This document shows positions 9,237 through 17,055 of a DNA stretch of 36,583 nt, piece by piece. The notes beneath the pieces were generated by a model, which was given only the letters and a program-made list of their open reading frames with translations, was not told the origin of the DNA and did not search any database. This DNA comes from Pseudomonadota bacterium (lineage in GTDB: Bacteria > Myxococcota_A > UBA9042 > GCA-2863065): NCBI GenBank assembly GCA_005776585.1, contig SXOX01000118.1:1-36583 (forward strand), in the 5' to 3' direction. Both the position numbers and the translations under genes were made by a program. How positions within the stretch are numbered: position 1 is the first letter of the stretch; every line of letters starts with the position of its first letter.

Positions 9237-10199
9237 GTGCGACAGAAGCTCACCGTCATCACCTACGTCTTGGTCGGGCTGTTTCCTGCCCTGGGCGCAG
9301 CCATCGATCGCAGCGCCGGCAAGGGCTTCCTGGTCGCCACTGACCTCGTCAAGGGAAGTACGAAGGGCTACGTCCCGTCCCAGTTGTGGGTCTATGACGA
9401 GATCGGTCAGCCCATCGCAGGCAAGGGGGAGCGCGGCGCCTTCGCGCTCGGCGAGCGGATCGCGCTGTCCGAGGGGTGGTATCTGGTCGAGGTCGGCAAT
9501 GAGCCGGCCGAGAAGAACCGCCAGAAGCTCTTCGTCCGAGAGGGCAAGCTCACCGTCGTGCCGACCGGCCTCGTCATGGTGCGCGTCGAGCCCGCGACGG
9601 CGCAGCCGCGAGACACGTGCTCCCCCTGGAACGGGCAGCTGTTCGCGTATCTCCCGCTGGACGCGGCCCCCGGGCCGTTGATCGCGTCGAATGGCAAGGC
9701 CAAGGACCTCGACGAAGGACAGGGGGTGCTGCAGCTCGCGGCGGGGCGCTACCGCTTCGAGTGGAATCGGTTCACGGTCGTGACCGAGGTACGTGCCGGC
9801 ATGACGCTCCACCTCGAGACGGGCCTGATCGGGCCCATGGCACAGGACGACTACCTGCTGCACGCGAAGGACGGTGCGGCACCAGACAACCCCGGCCTGA
9901 AGCTGTGCAAGAGGCGTCCAACGCGCGTGCTCGTCCGGGGGTATCAGGGCTCGTTCAGCCAGCCCACGTCGAAATATCCATACAAGAAGCGGGCTTGGGT
10001 TGCCGTGCTGGTGGAGGCGGGCAACGTCGCCGGCAAGGCCAAGGGGGCAGGCCCGTGGGAGAAGACCCCGGCTCCTGCCATTCGCGGGACCCTCTATCGG
10101 GGCTCCGGGAGCGAGCCAATCCCGCAGTGGGAGCAGGAACCCATCACGGTGCCACCCCCGACGGTGCCACCCTCGACGGAGCCACCGCCCTCGCAGTAG
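9237..10199 (+). CDS. exported protein with proline-rich tail
   Basis: About 320 residues. GTG 9237 has GGAGG at 9229-9233 and starts a signal peptide (MRQKLTVITYVLVGLFPALG, then AA); ATG 9204 is an alternative that adds an Arg-rich stretch. Two segments look like repeated beta-sandwich modules in which short polar strands alternate with EGWYLVEVG- and AAGRYRFEW-type strands, resembling PEGA/carboxypeptidase-regulatory-like folds (inferred). The C-terminus is a proline-rich tail encoded by a 15-base tandem repeat. No family recognised. It is followed 36 bases later by the DsbA-like gene, possibly in one operon. Confidence 0.62.
   Translation: MRQKLTVITYVLVGLFPALGAAIDRSAGKGFLVATDLVKGSTKGYVPSQLWVYDEIGQPIAGKGERGAFALGERIALSEGWYLVEVGNEPAEKNRQKLFVREGKLTVVPTGLVMVRVEPATAQPRDTCSPWNGQLFAYLPLDAAPGPLIASNGKAKDLDEGQGVLQLAAGRYRFEWNRFTVVTEVRAGMTLHLETGLIGPMAQDDYLLHAKDGAAPDNPGLKLCKRRPTRVLVRGYQGSFSQPTSKYPYKKRAWVAVLVEAGNVAGKAKGAGPWEKTPAPAIRGTLYRGSGSEPIPQWEQEPITVPPPTVPPSTEPPPSQ
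10146..10190 (+). repeat. three 15-base tandem units encoding TVPP-type repeats
   Basis: Units at 10146-10160, 10161-10175 and 10176-10190 share the core ACGG(T/A)GCCACC and encode TVPPP / TVPPS / TEPPP. The period is a multiple of three, so copy-number changes would keep the reading frame of the exported protein's proline-rich tail. Confidence 0.8.
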
Positions 10200-10235
10200 G
10201 GCACGCGACGCAGTTGACGAAGGACCAGGAGAGTC

Positions 10236-11273
10236 ATGGATAGTAAACCGATCATGACGCTGTTGTTGGGCCTCGCGCTGGGTGGCGCCATCGGCTGGGA
10301 GCTGGGGCGTCAGCGCGCGGATCCCGCAACGTCGACGGGCGGCGCCGCGGCGGGCGCGACCGCGAGCGCGGGGCCCCTGGCGCTGGCTCAGACCGTCCCG
10401 AGCGGGGCTCCCGCGGAGGGCGCCGAACTCCCGACCCAACCAACCGCGCCTCCGACGCCCCGCTTCGATCGCACCGCGCCATTGAACGTCGCCTCGGAGG
10501 CGCCCGTGGAGCGACCGCTGCCGCCCCCGCTGCTGGACCCGCCGGAGCCGACGCTCGACAACCCCGTGACGCCCACCGAGGCGCTGCCCGAGTTCGCGCG
10601 GTCGCTGCCCGAGGCGATTCGGATTCGGCTCCCGAACAACGTCTTCGCGCTGAGCGGGACGCCGATGCGTGGGGACCTGGCCAACGCCAAGGTCGTCGTG
10701 ATCGCCTTTACCGACTTCGAGTGCCCGTTCTCGAAGAAGATGGCCGCCCTGCTCAGAGAGGTCGAGCGCACGGCCGGGTCGGACGTCTTGTTCGCCCACC
10801 GCAACTTGCCGCTGTCGATTCACAGCAATGCCGTCGGTGCGGCGAAGGCGGCGATGGCCGCCAAGAAGCAGAAGAAGTTCTGGGAGTTCCACGACAAGCT
10901 GTTCGAGCGCCAAGAGGAGCTCGGAGACCCGCTCTATCGCCAGATTGCGGGCGAGCTCGGGCTCGACGTGGCGCAGTGGGAGGCCGATAGGACGTCCGAG
11001 GCGGTGGAGGCGTGGGTCAAGGTCGACACGCTCATCGCGCAGGGCTACTGGATCGACGCGACGCCGACGCTGCTCGTCAACGGGAAGAAGGTCATCGGCT
11101 ACGTGGGCGCCGATACCATCGAGATCTTCATCCGGGCCATGCGCGAGCGCGTCGACGCGGAGCTGGCCAAGGGCTCGAGCGTGATCACGGCGCGCGCCGA
11201 CGTGTCCCTGAGTAACGTCGAGGCCGAGCGCGACTCGCGCGACAAGGCCATGGGCATCGACGCGGGGCCCTGA
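10236..11273 (+). CDS. membrane-anchored DsbA-like thioredoxin-fold protein (CPFS)
   Basis: A 345-residue protein with an N-terminal membrane segment (IMTLLLGLALGGAIGWELG), a Pro/Ala-rich linker of about 110 residues, and a C-terminal DsbA-type thioredoxin domain. The active-site region is TDFECPFSKKM: C163-P-F-S166, where most relatives have CPxC, so the resolving cysteine is replaced by serine. The cis-proline loop is present (ATPTLLVNGKK). The protein would face the periplasm, and a monothiol site suggests isomerase, reductase-like or chaperone activity rather than disulfide donation (inference). ATG 10236 has AGGAG about eight bases upstream. It ends one base before the convergent GH39-like gene. 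Confidence 0.83.
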   Translation: MDSKPIMTLLLGLALGGAIGWELGRQRADPATSTGGAAAGATASAGPLALAQTVPSGAPAEGAELPTQPTAPPTPRFDRTAPLNVASEAPVERPLPPPLLDPPEPTLDNPVTPTEALPEFARSLPEAIRIRLPNNVFALSGTPMRGDLANAKVVVIAFTDFECPFSKKMAALLREVERTAGSDVLFAHRNLPLSIHSNAVGAAKAAMAAKKQKKFWEFHDKLFERQEELGDPLYRQIAGELGLDVAQWEADRTSEAVEAWVKVDTLIAQGYWIDATPTLLVNGKKVIGYVGADTIEIFIRAMRERVDAELAKGSSVITARADVSLSNVEAERDSRDKAMGIDAGP

Positions 11274-11274
11274 C

Positions 11275-12909
11275 TCAGGGGTTGGGGAGGAGCACGACCA
11301 GGTCGATTGACGGTAGCTCCGCCTCGAACTGGAGCACCGCCGTTCCTTCCGCCCCGATGGGGAGGTCCTTGCGGGAGGTCCAGCCGACGTCCGCCGGCGT
11401 GGAGGACCGTCCAATGGGCCACCGGTAGGCTGTGAGCGACTTCGCCCCGGAGATGGTCGACGCGTCCAGGATGGAGATCTCGTAGCTCACGCGGGCCTGC
11501 TCCGAGGGCAGATTCGCGTTGGACGCCAGTACGACCAGCGCCGGACACGGCTTGCGGTTCGGCTCCGGGCAGCCCGAGCCCATGTCGTTCGAGCGGCCGG
11601 CGAGGACGGCCATGAGCGGATCGTCGTCGCCCTGTTCGCGGGCGTCGATGCGCGAGGTCCCCGTAACGAAGAGCCAGTGCAGCCAGCTGAGACCGCCGGG
11701 GCGCGCCTGGCCATTCGGGGCCCATAGGGGTGACTGCTCGACGTTGACGACGTCGTTGAGATTGGGCGTCAGTGGCCGCAGGTCCGCGCGATAGAAGACG
11801 GCGGCATCGACGAGCCCTTGGAGATCGATGCGCGCCGTGGACGCGAAGGCGCCCGAGTGCGCCGACCACAGCCCGACCGCCGAGGCGTCTTCGAAGCTCG
11901 CCGGACGCGCGGCGGGATCCGACTGGTAGCGCGTAAGCCAAACGGGGATGGCGGCCAGGCCGCGCGTCTTGAGTAGCGAGCGGAGCTGCTCGGCGATGCG
12001 CGCCAGCTCCGCCGGAGTCGTCGCGGTGGACTCGAAGGTCAGCGCGTCGAGCAAGGACTGCTTTTTCTGCGTTACGAGGCCGTCGATGAACGCGACGACC
12101 GCGTGTCCCGCAACCTCGTCACCTGAGGCGATGCGCATCGCCGGGCCGACGACGCGCATCGGCGGCTGACCGCCCGCGGCGGCGGGAAAGGCCGTACGGA
12201 TGGCCTCGGCGAGGGTGATGTAGTCCGCGACGACCGCGTCGGCCTTCTTGTAGCCGCCGCGCCCCATGGGATCCGACGGGAACTCGACCGTCCGAATCCC
12301 CAGGTCCTTTGCGGCCTTGCGCCACGTCGCCAGCGCCTGGTCGGTCTCCGGGATGAGCGCCTTGTTCCAGTGCCGGAGCACATTGACGGCGACCTGGGCC
12401 CAGCGCGCCGGATCCTTGGGTGGCGCGCTCTTCTCGATGCCGCCTTCAATCTTGCAGGTGTCGCGGCCGATGTCATACATCGCCTGCCAGACGATCTGGA
12501 CGCCATCGATGCTCTTGGCCACCTCCAGAGCGGCGTCAATCTTGTCGAAGGCGTAGCTCGCCGGCAGCGTGACGTCCTCGTTGGCCTTGGGAAAGATACC
12601 GCCCAGCTCGTAGTCGCAGAGGTAGCCGTCCGGGACGCGAAGGATGCCAACGTTCGCCGTACGAAGCTCGTTGGTCAGCACGGCGCCACCAGAGACGACG
12701 GGCTGCGGGCCGCCCTGAACGCCGCCGAGCGACGCGATGGTCGGCCCGTTGGGGTGAGTGACCTGCGCCTTGACCGTGAGGTCCTTCACCTTGCGCGAGT
12801 TGAAGTCCGCGGGCAGAAGGGTCGCGTCAGTCCCGCAGCCCAACACGCCAACGTTCAGCGCAAGGAAGGCAGGGACGCACACGAGAAAACGACTGGCCTT
12901 AGGGTTCAC
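11275..12909 (-). CDS. GH39-like (TIM-barrel) lipoprotein
   Basis: A 544-residue predicted lipoprotein. GTG 12909 gives a signal peptide ending VLGC, with the lipidated cysteine at residue 25. Residues about 75-400 resemble a glycoside hydrolase family 39/xylosidase-type TIM barrel: WQAMYDIGRDTC, WAQVAVNVLRHWN, a strand-like LGIRTVEFPSDP, and GLWSAHSGAFAS. The C-terminal 120 residues look like an accessory beta domain. I could not assign the two catalytic glutamates, so activity is unproven; it may be a degenerate or non-catalytic member. It is possibly a cell-surface carbohydrate-binding or -cleaving protein. Confidence 0.6.
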   Translation of the reverse strand: MNPKASRFLVCVPAFLALNVGVLGCGTDATLLPADFNSRKVKDLTVKAQVTHPNGPTIASLGGVQGGPQPVVSGGAVLTNELRTANVGILRVPDGYLCDYELGGIFPKANEDVTLPASYAFDKIDAALEVAKSIDGVQIVWQAMYDIGRDTCKIEGGIEKSAPPKDPARWAQVAVNVLRHWNKALIPETDQALATWRKAAKDLGIRTVEFPSDPMGRGGYKKADAVVADYITLAEAIRTAFPAAAGGQPPMRVVGPAMRIASGDEVAGHAVVAFIDGLVTQKKQSLLDALTFESTATTPAELARIAEQLRSLLKTRGLAAIPVWLTRYQSDPAARPASFEDASAVGLWSAHSGAFASTARIDLQGLVDAAVFYRADLRPLTPNLNDVVNVEQSPLWAPNGQARPGGLSWLHWLFVTGTSRIDAREQGDDDPLMAVLAGRSNDMGSGCPEPNRKPCPALVVLASNANLPSEQARVSYEISILDASTISGAKSLTAYRWPIGRSSTPADVGWTSRKDLPIGAEGTAVLQFEAELPSIDLVVLLPNP

Positions 12910-12942
12910 CCGAGGCGTTGTACCTTCACCGGATCGGGTGGG

Positions 12943-13953
12943 TCAAGGGACGGTCGTGTCGGCGGAGCCGGAACCGCACGGTGGCCGAAGGCACTGGCTG
13001 ACGAACGCCGCGATTCGGGGCCCCACGGCGGACCAGGCGAGGTCGTCGCGCGGCGCCGGCGAGGGGACATCGACGAGCCGCTCGAGCGTGGCCGCGAGGG
13101 CCGATGGCCGATCGGGGGCGACGAGCTGCGGCGCGTCCAGGAGCGATGGGAGACCGCCGACGGCGCTGGCGACGACATGGCGACCCGCGGCGAGCGCCTC
13201 CACGGCCACGCTCGGGAGTCCTTCGCCCGCGCGAGACGGGACGCAGACCACGTGATGGGACTGGAGGAGCTCGCGGCGAGCGCCGAGCGGTATCGCGCCG
13301 AGCCAAGTCACGTTGGAGGGAGCGGTCCGCTGGAGCCGGCGCTCGGGACCGTCGCCAGCGATGGTGAATCGAAACGCGGGGAGGGCCTGCGCGGCCGCGA
13401 GCAGCGTGTCGAGTCCCTTGATCGCGACCAGTCGGCCCAAAAACAGCACGCGAGGACCCGGGATGGACGGTGGAAGCCCCACCAGCCCCTCGTCGACACC
13501 CATGGGCGTGGCGAGCACGTGCCGGCACCGCAAGAGCGGTGCCCGAGTCGGATCTACGGTGACGAGGCCTCGAATCCGCCGTCCGACCCCGCGAGCCAGG
13601 CTCGGAGCGCGCGAGAGGACCCGCAGGTCGCCGCCGTGAGCGACACCGATGACGGGCAGTCCGGTCAGGTGGCCAACGATCGCCGAGGGGATGAGCCAAT
13701 GCGCGACGACACCGACGTGAGCCGCGGTGTGGCGACCGAGTGCGTCGCGGACGAAGCGCCAGCCTGGGCGCACGAGCTCGTGCAGCCGGCCGCGCTCGAG
13801 CGCCGCGAGCGGCCCGCGATGGTCGAAGCGCACCACGTCACACGCAAACCCGGCGGTCTCGAGCGCCCGGTTGACTTGCGCGACGAAGTGACCGGCGGGG
13901 TCCTGGTCGTGGCGTGGGTAGCTCGTCGTCAGGACGAGAAGGCGCGGCCTCAC
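12943..13953 (-). CDS. GT4-family glycosyltransferase
   Basis: A 336-residue GT-B fold glycosyltransferase (GT4-like). The N-terminal Rossmann half starts RPRLLVLTTSYPRHDQDPAGHF and has VIGVAHGGDL; the C-terminal nucleotide-binding half shows RVLFLGRLVAIKGLDTLL, FTIAGDGPE and VCVPSRAGEGLPSVAVEA, containing the E-x7-E-type donor motif (EGLPSVAVE). It probably transfers a sugar from a nucleotide donor to a lipid-linked or surface glycan in the cytoplasm. Its GTG start overlaps the stop of the upstream glycosyltransferase (GTGA), so the two are coupled. Acceptor unknown. Confidence 0.88.
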   Translation of the reverse strand: MRPRLLVLTTSYPRHDQDPAGHFVAQVNRALETAGFACDVVRFDHRGPLAALERGRLHELVRPGWRFVRDALGRHTAAHVGVVAHWLIPSAIVGHLTGLPVIGVAHGGDLRVLSRAPSLARGVGRRIRGLVTVDPTRAPLLRCRHVLATPMGVDEGLVGLPPSIPGPRVLFLGRLVAIKGLDTLLAAAQALPAFRFTIAGDGPERRLQRTAPSNVTWLGAIPLGARRELLQSHHVVCVPSRAGEGLPSVAVEALAAGRHVVASAVGGLPSLLDAPQLVAPDRPSALAATLERLVDVPSPAPRDDLAWSAVGPRIAAFVSQCLRPPCGSGSADTTVP

Positions 13954-14735
13954 GAACAGGGGACCGAGCCGGCGTCCGTGTCAGTCCGGCGCAGCGCCAG
14001 GCCGACCACCGGGGACTGCGGCGTCGAGGCGAACCGGCGCACCCACGCGCGCGCGAGGACGAAGGTGAGCGACGGCACGACGCTCCAGACGCGAATCCCG
14101 GACTTCTCATCTCCGTAGATCGGCGTGACCTGGCGGTCGGTGACTCGCCAGCCGTGGACGTGGAGCAGGCTCAGCAGGTCGTTCGGGTAGCCGTAACGCG
14201 GCCAAAGCGCGTAGAGCGGGAGCGACTGCAGTAGGGCGCGTGAAGCGGCCGTGTAGCCACACTGCGAGTCCCGCAGATCGGGCTTGCCGACTGCATGACG
14301 CGTGGCCCAGGACAGCAGGCGATTGGCGACGTAGCGCGCCGCTGGCATGCGCCTTCGCACGTCGGGGTGCGCAAGGCGGTCGCCCTTGACGTAATCCGCC
14401 TCACCCGAGGCGATAGGCTCGAGGAGGCGGTCCATCTCCGACGGATCCATCTGCCCATCGCCGGCGACCACGACGGCCGCGTCCGCGCCGAGCGCCAGCG
14501 CGAGTCGGTATCCCGAGGCGATGGCCGCGCCGACGCCTCGGTTGCGCGCATGACGCACCACGTGGAGCCGCGGGTCGTGGGCGCCGAGCGCGCGCTCGGT
14601 CGTCTGATCCTCACTGGCGTCATCGACGAGGATCACGTGGTCGACGAACGTGGGCAGCGTCTCCACGGTCTTGCGGATGAACGGCTCCTCGTTGAAGGCC
14701 GGAATCACTACCGCGACGGTCAGCTGGCCATACAC
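13950..14735 (-). CDS. GT2 dolichol-phosphate mannosyltransferase-like protein
   Basis: A 261-residue GT-A glycosyltransferase of family 2. Key sequences are VVIPAFNEEPFIRKTVE at the N-terminus, VILVDDASEDQTTE, RNRGVGAAIASGYRLAL and the metal-binding VVVAGDGQMDP (a DxD variant), which is the DPM1/polyprenyl-phosphate sugar transferase pattern. No clear C-terminal membrane helices are seen, so it is probably peripheral. GTG 14735 is the only reasonable start because an in-frame TAA lies seven codons upstream. It is likely the first gene of a two-gene glycosylation unit with the GT4 gene. Confidence 0.87.
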   Translation of the reverse strand: MYGQLTVAVVIPAFNEEPFIRKTVETLPTFVDHVILVDDASEDQTTERALGAHDPRLHVVRHARNRGVGAAIASGYRLALALGADAAVVVAGDGQMDPSEMDRLLEPIASGEADYVKGDRLAHPDVRRRMPAARYVANRLLSWATRHAVGKPDLRDSQCGYTAASRALLQSLPLYALWPRYGYPNDLLSLLHVHGWRVTDRQVTPIYGDEKSGIRVWSVVPSLTFVLARAWVRRFASTPQSPVVGLALRRTDTDAGSVPCS

Positions 14736-14754
14736 GCGCGTGTTGTCTCTGTGT

Positions 14755-14772
14755 TACTCATGGTACTCATGG
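14755..14772. repeat. 9-base direct repeat (TACTCATGG twice)
   Basis: Two adjacent perfect copies lie 20-37 bases upstream of the minus-strand GT2 start codon, in the GT2/tRNA intergenic region. On the minus strand each contains an ATG, but both minus-strand ATGs belong to a frame that hits TGA shortly after, so they are not the GT2 start. The role is unknown; a regulatory site is possible. Confidence 0.5.
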
Positions 14773-14937
14773 TCGTCCCCTTCGCTCCGCCCGCGAGGGC
14801 GCCCGGCCCTCGCGCCGAGGTGCCGCGCTGACTCGGCGGAACCGCGGTGCAAGCGTGCGTTCGCGACGCTCGGCGCGCCCGTCATGCCCGATCCGGACGT
14901 GCTGATCAACCCAGGCGCGGACGTCGCCAACTCGGGG

Positions 14938-14966
14938 TTGACACGTCGCGCGGCCGCTGGTAGCTA
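14938..14966 (+). promoter_or_regulatory. predicted sigma-70 promoter of the tRNA-Leu gene
   Basis: A perfect -35 TTGACA (14938-14943) is followed after 17 bases by TAGCTA (14961-14966), preceded by TGG as in an extended -10. The -10 itself is weak. The expected transcription start, near 14973, would give a tRNA precursor leader of about 39 bases. A short inverted repeat (CCGCT ... AGCGG, 14954-14970) overlaps the -10. The rest of the 14736-15011 gap shows nothing else I can support besides the 9-base repeat. Confidence 0.55.
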
Positions 14967-15011
14967 GCGGCGGCGTCCTCTTCGGGGGGTGAAGCGCAAG
15001 TACGGTGGTAT

Positions 15012-15097
<86 letters not shown>

Positions 15098-15125
15098 TCA
15101 TCGTAACTTCTTCATCGTTCCGTTC

Positions 15126-15479
15126 TTGCTCCTGGTGCTCGCCAACGGCTGCCGCTCCGCTGAGGAGAAGGTGCTGGAGGAGACACTGGCGCTCCACGAG
15201 GAGGCCTTCCAGATCTTGAAGGATGGGGTCGATGTCCCTCAAAAGACCATCGAGCGCCTGCGCAAGCTGGAGGAGGACTCGCGCGAGCATCGCAAGGCAC
15301 TGCGCCAACGGGGGACGGACGCGCTGTCAAAACTGTCGGACGACGCGAAGAAGTCCTTCTTCGAGGACGCCAATCGGCGCTCGGAGGAGTACCGCACCAA
15401 GCTCGAGACGGTCCTCAAGCGCTACGACGAGCCGGCTCGCACGCATCTACGCGGAATTCTTCAGGAAGTGACGCACTAG
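15126..15479 (+). CDS. small helical, lipoprotein-like protein (start uncertain)
   Basis: The open frame runs on from inside the tRNA gene, but only the part after the tRNA can be protein. The segment just downstream reads FFIVPFLLLVLANGC, a good lipoprotein signal with cysteine after ANG. The only standard start codons available are TTG 15126 and GTG 15138, both of which shorten the signal; ATC 15114 would give a better one. The mature part (about 105 residues) is almost all charged helix (EEKVLEETLALHEEAF, TIERLRKLEEDSREHRK), a predicted coiled coil. It may be cotranscribed with tRNA-Leu. Function unknown. Confidence 0.55.
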   Translation: MLLVLANGCRSAEEKVLEETLALHEEAFQILKDGVDVPQKTIERLRKLEEDSREHRKALRQRGTDALSKLSDDAKKSFFEDANRRSEEYRTKLETVLKRYDEPARTHLRGILQEVTH

Positions 15480-15550
15480 CCAAGCCGGCTCGTGCGCCAT
15501 CCGGTGCACCAAATGAGAAACCCCGCGTGGGCCGACTTTGAGCGCCGAAC

Positions 15551-15576
15551 GGAACCCCACGAAAAACGTGGGTTCC
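15551..15576. terminator. GC-rich hairpin without U-tract
   Basis: GGAACCCCACG and CGTGGGTTCC pair around an AAAAA loop with a single bulged C. It lies 72 bases after the small helical gene. No T-run follows on either strand, so it is at best an atypical terminator or an mRNA-end structure. The 231-base gap (15480-15709) also has AGAATC-TAGG-GATTCT at 15646-15661, and otherwise nothing I recognise. Confidence 0.4.
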
Positions 15577-15709
15577 ATGGTAGCGACCGTAGGCTTCCCG
15601 TACGAGACGGGCATGCACATGGCAGCCAGGGACAGATCCCGAAACAGAATCTAGGGATTCTACGCTTGGCGCTCTCGCGAACCCCGCAGGGTCTCGAAGG
15701 CAAGATAGC

Positions 15710-16099
15710 ATGATGGATCCGGTCGTCAACAGCGGATCGCGTGGCCTTTCCGAGACGCTGCGCACGTCGAGTCGTTGGCTGGGCTGGCTCGTGCCCGGGC
15801 TGGCGGTGGTGACCTCGGGGCGGCCCGGTCGCTGGAGTGCGGCCGTGTGGCTCTGGGCCGCGTGCCTCGGCAGCGGACTCATCGGCCTCGGGGTCGCCTA
15901 CGAGCACGTCAACACGGCGCTGTTCCACCTTCGAGGCGAGGCCCCGGTCGGCTGGTGGGAGGGCTCGCTCCTTGGCCGGGCTGCTGAGGTCGGCGGGCTT
16001 CCGGTCGAGACACTGGTGCTATGGGTGGGCGCGCTGGTCCTGCATCTTGCGACTCATCGTCACGCCTTGCACGGGAGCCGCGCCAATGACGCCACGTGA
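15710..16099 (+). CDS. small integral membrane protein
   Basis: 129 residues with about three hydrophobic segments (LGWLVPGLAVV, AVWLWAACLGSGLIGLGVAY and ETLVLWVGALVLHLA) and no recognised domain. ATG 15710 (or ATG 15713) has a weak GAAGG about nine bases upstream. Codon use matches the neighbouring genes, supporting it as real. Its last 81 bases overlap, tail to tail, the 3' end of the minus-strand endonuclease-like gene, so one of the two ends may be longer than the functional protein needs. Confidence 0.6.
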   Translation: MMDPVVNSGSRGLSETLRTSSRWLGWLVPGLAVVTSGRPGRWSAAVWLWAACLGSGLIGLGVAYEHVNTALFHLRGEAPVGWWEGSLLGRAAEVGGLPVETLVLWVGALVLHLATHRHALHGSRANDAT

Positions 16100-17005
16100 C
16101 GACTCCGGTAGCGGCGAGCCGCCCCGCTGCGTCGGCTCGCCCGCGCCTGCGCTCGTCGGCGGATCCAGGAAGGCAACCCGCGACAAGAGGCCGTAGTGAT
16201 CGCTCGGAGCGACGGTCGAGGTGAGCTCCAGCGTGAGCACGAGCTCGCTGGAGTCCACGCGAACGCGAGGACTGGTAGGCCCGTTGGGTGCTGCGAACAG
16301 CAGCCGGTCGAGCCTGCGACTGGGCTCGGTCGGGAAGCTGTTCTTGCGCGCGAGCGGGTTCCTCAGGTCCCAGGTGTGGCCCGGCGACGTGGGCTCGACC
16401 TGGCGGTAGGCGTCGACGAGGTGACCCACCAGCGCCGACTCGACGTCGTGGTCGCCGAAGTTCAGGTCCCCGCCGAGCAGGCCGATGCCCGGCATCGTCT
16501 CGAGCAGCTCCAGGGCCGACCGGACCTCCGCGCTCCGTACCTGACGGGCCTCCAGCGCAGGGGTCAGGTGAACATTGACGACGCTGAGCGTGCGACCATG
16601 GACGTTGATCGTGACGGCAAGCGCAGGTCGACCGTTGGGCGGCAAGCTGATGACGACGCTGTCCAGGATGGGGTAGCGGCTGAGCACGGCCAGCCCGCGG
16701 CGTGTGCGCGCGTTGTGGCAGTGGGCGACCTCGTAGCCTCCCGCTTGCGCCATCCGATGGGCTTGAGTCCGCTCGCGCCCGCCGAGCAGCGCGACCTCCT
16801 GAAACAAGACGATGTCAGGCCTCTGCTCACTCAGGAAGGCGGCGATCGCGGGCTCGCGCCGATCCGCATGATCGAGACGACTCCGCAGGTTGAACGTGAG
16901 GATGCTGATGGGCTGCGCGCTCGCGGTCGTCGCCGCGACGACGAGGAGCGCACCGAGCCCTCGAAGCCCGTATCGCCACCGGTCCTGAACCGCCCCTCGC
17001 ACCAA
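16019..17005 (-). CDS. secreted endonuclease/exonuclease/phosphatase-family protein
   Basis: About 328 residues of the EEP (DNase I-like) superfamily, metal-dependent phosphodiesterases acting on nucleic acids or phospho-lipids. With TTG 17005 as start, which has GGAGG at ideal 8-base spacing (17014-17018), the protein has a signal-like segment (LGALLVVAATTASAQ). Catalytic-site motifs are ILTFNLRSR (Asn39), IVLFQEVA (Glu70), GGDLNFG (Asp180, Asn182), RRLDRLLF (Asp233) and SDHYGLL (Asp269-His270). All key residues are present, so it is probably active, in the periplasm or outside. Longer in-frame starts up to 17086 lack the signal context. Confidence 0.85.
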   Translation of the reverse strand: MVRGAVQDRWRYGLRGLGALLVVAATTASAQPISILTFNLRSRLDHADRREPAIAAFLSEQRPDIVLFQEVALLGGRERTQAHRMAQAGGYEVAHCHNARTRRGLAVLSRYPILDSVVISLPPNGRPALAVTINVHGRTLSVVNVHLTPALEARQVRSAEVRSALELLETMPGIGLLGGDLNFGDHDVESALVGHLVDAYRQVEPTSPGHTWDLRNPLARKNSFPTEPSRRLDRLLFAAPNGPTSPRVRVDSSELVLTLELTSTVAPSDHYGLLSRVAFLDPPTSAGAGEPTQRGGSPLPESSRGVIGAAPVQGVTMSRKMQDQRAHP

Positions 17006-17055
17006 GGCAAAAACCTCCGGGCTAGTATATCGGTCGGTCTCGCTCAAGTCGTGAG

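Noticed and set aside
11265-11280. Bidirectional terminator at the CCCTGACTCAGGG palindrome
   Set aside because: The palindrome is perfect, but the loop would be a single base (or only three pairs with a wider loop) and there is no T-tract on either side.
9084-11414. Very long open frame (776 codons) on the minus strand
   Set aside because: It is antisense to two well-supported genes, has an Arg/Gln/His-rich low-complexity composition and no domain. Such shadows are expected in high-GC coding DNA; similar ones at 7682-9262, 12370-14118, 26031-27392 and 30553-32142 were rejected for the same reason.
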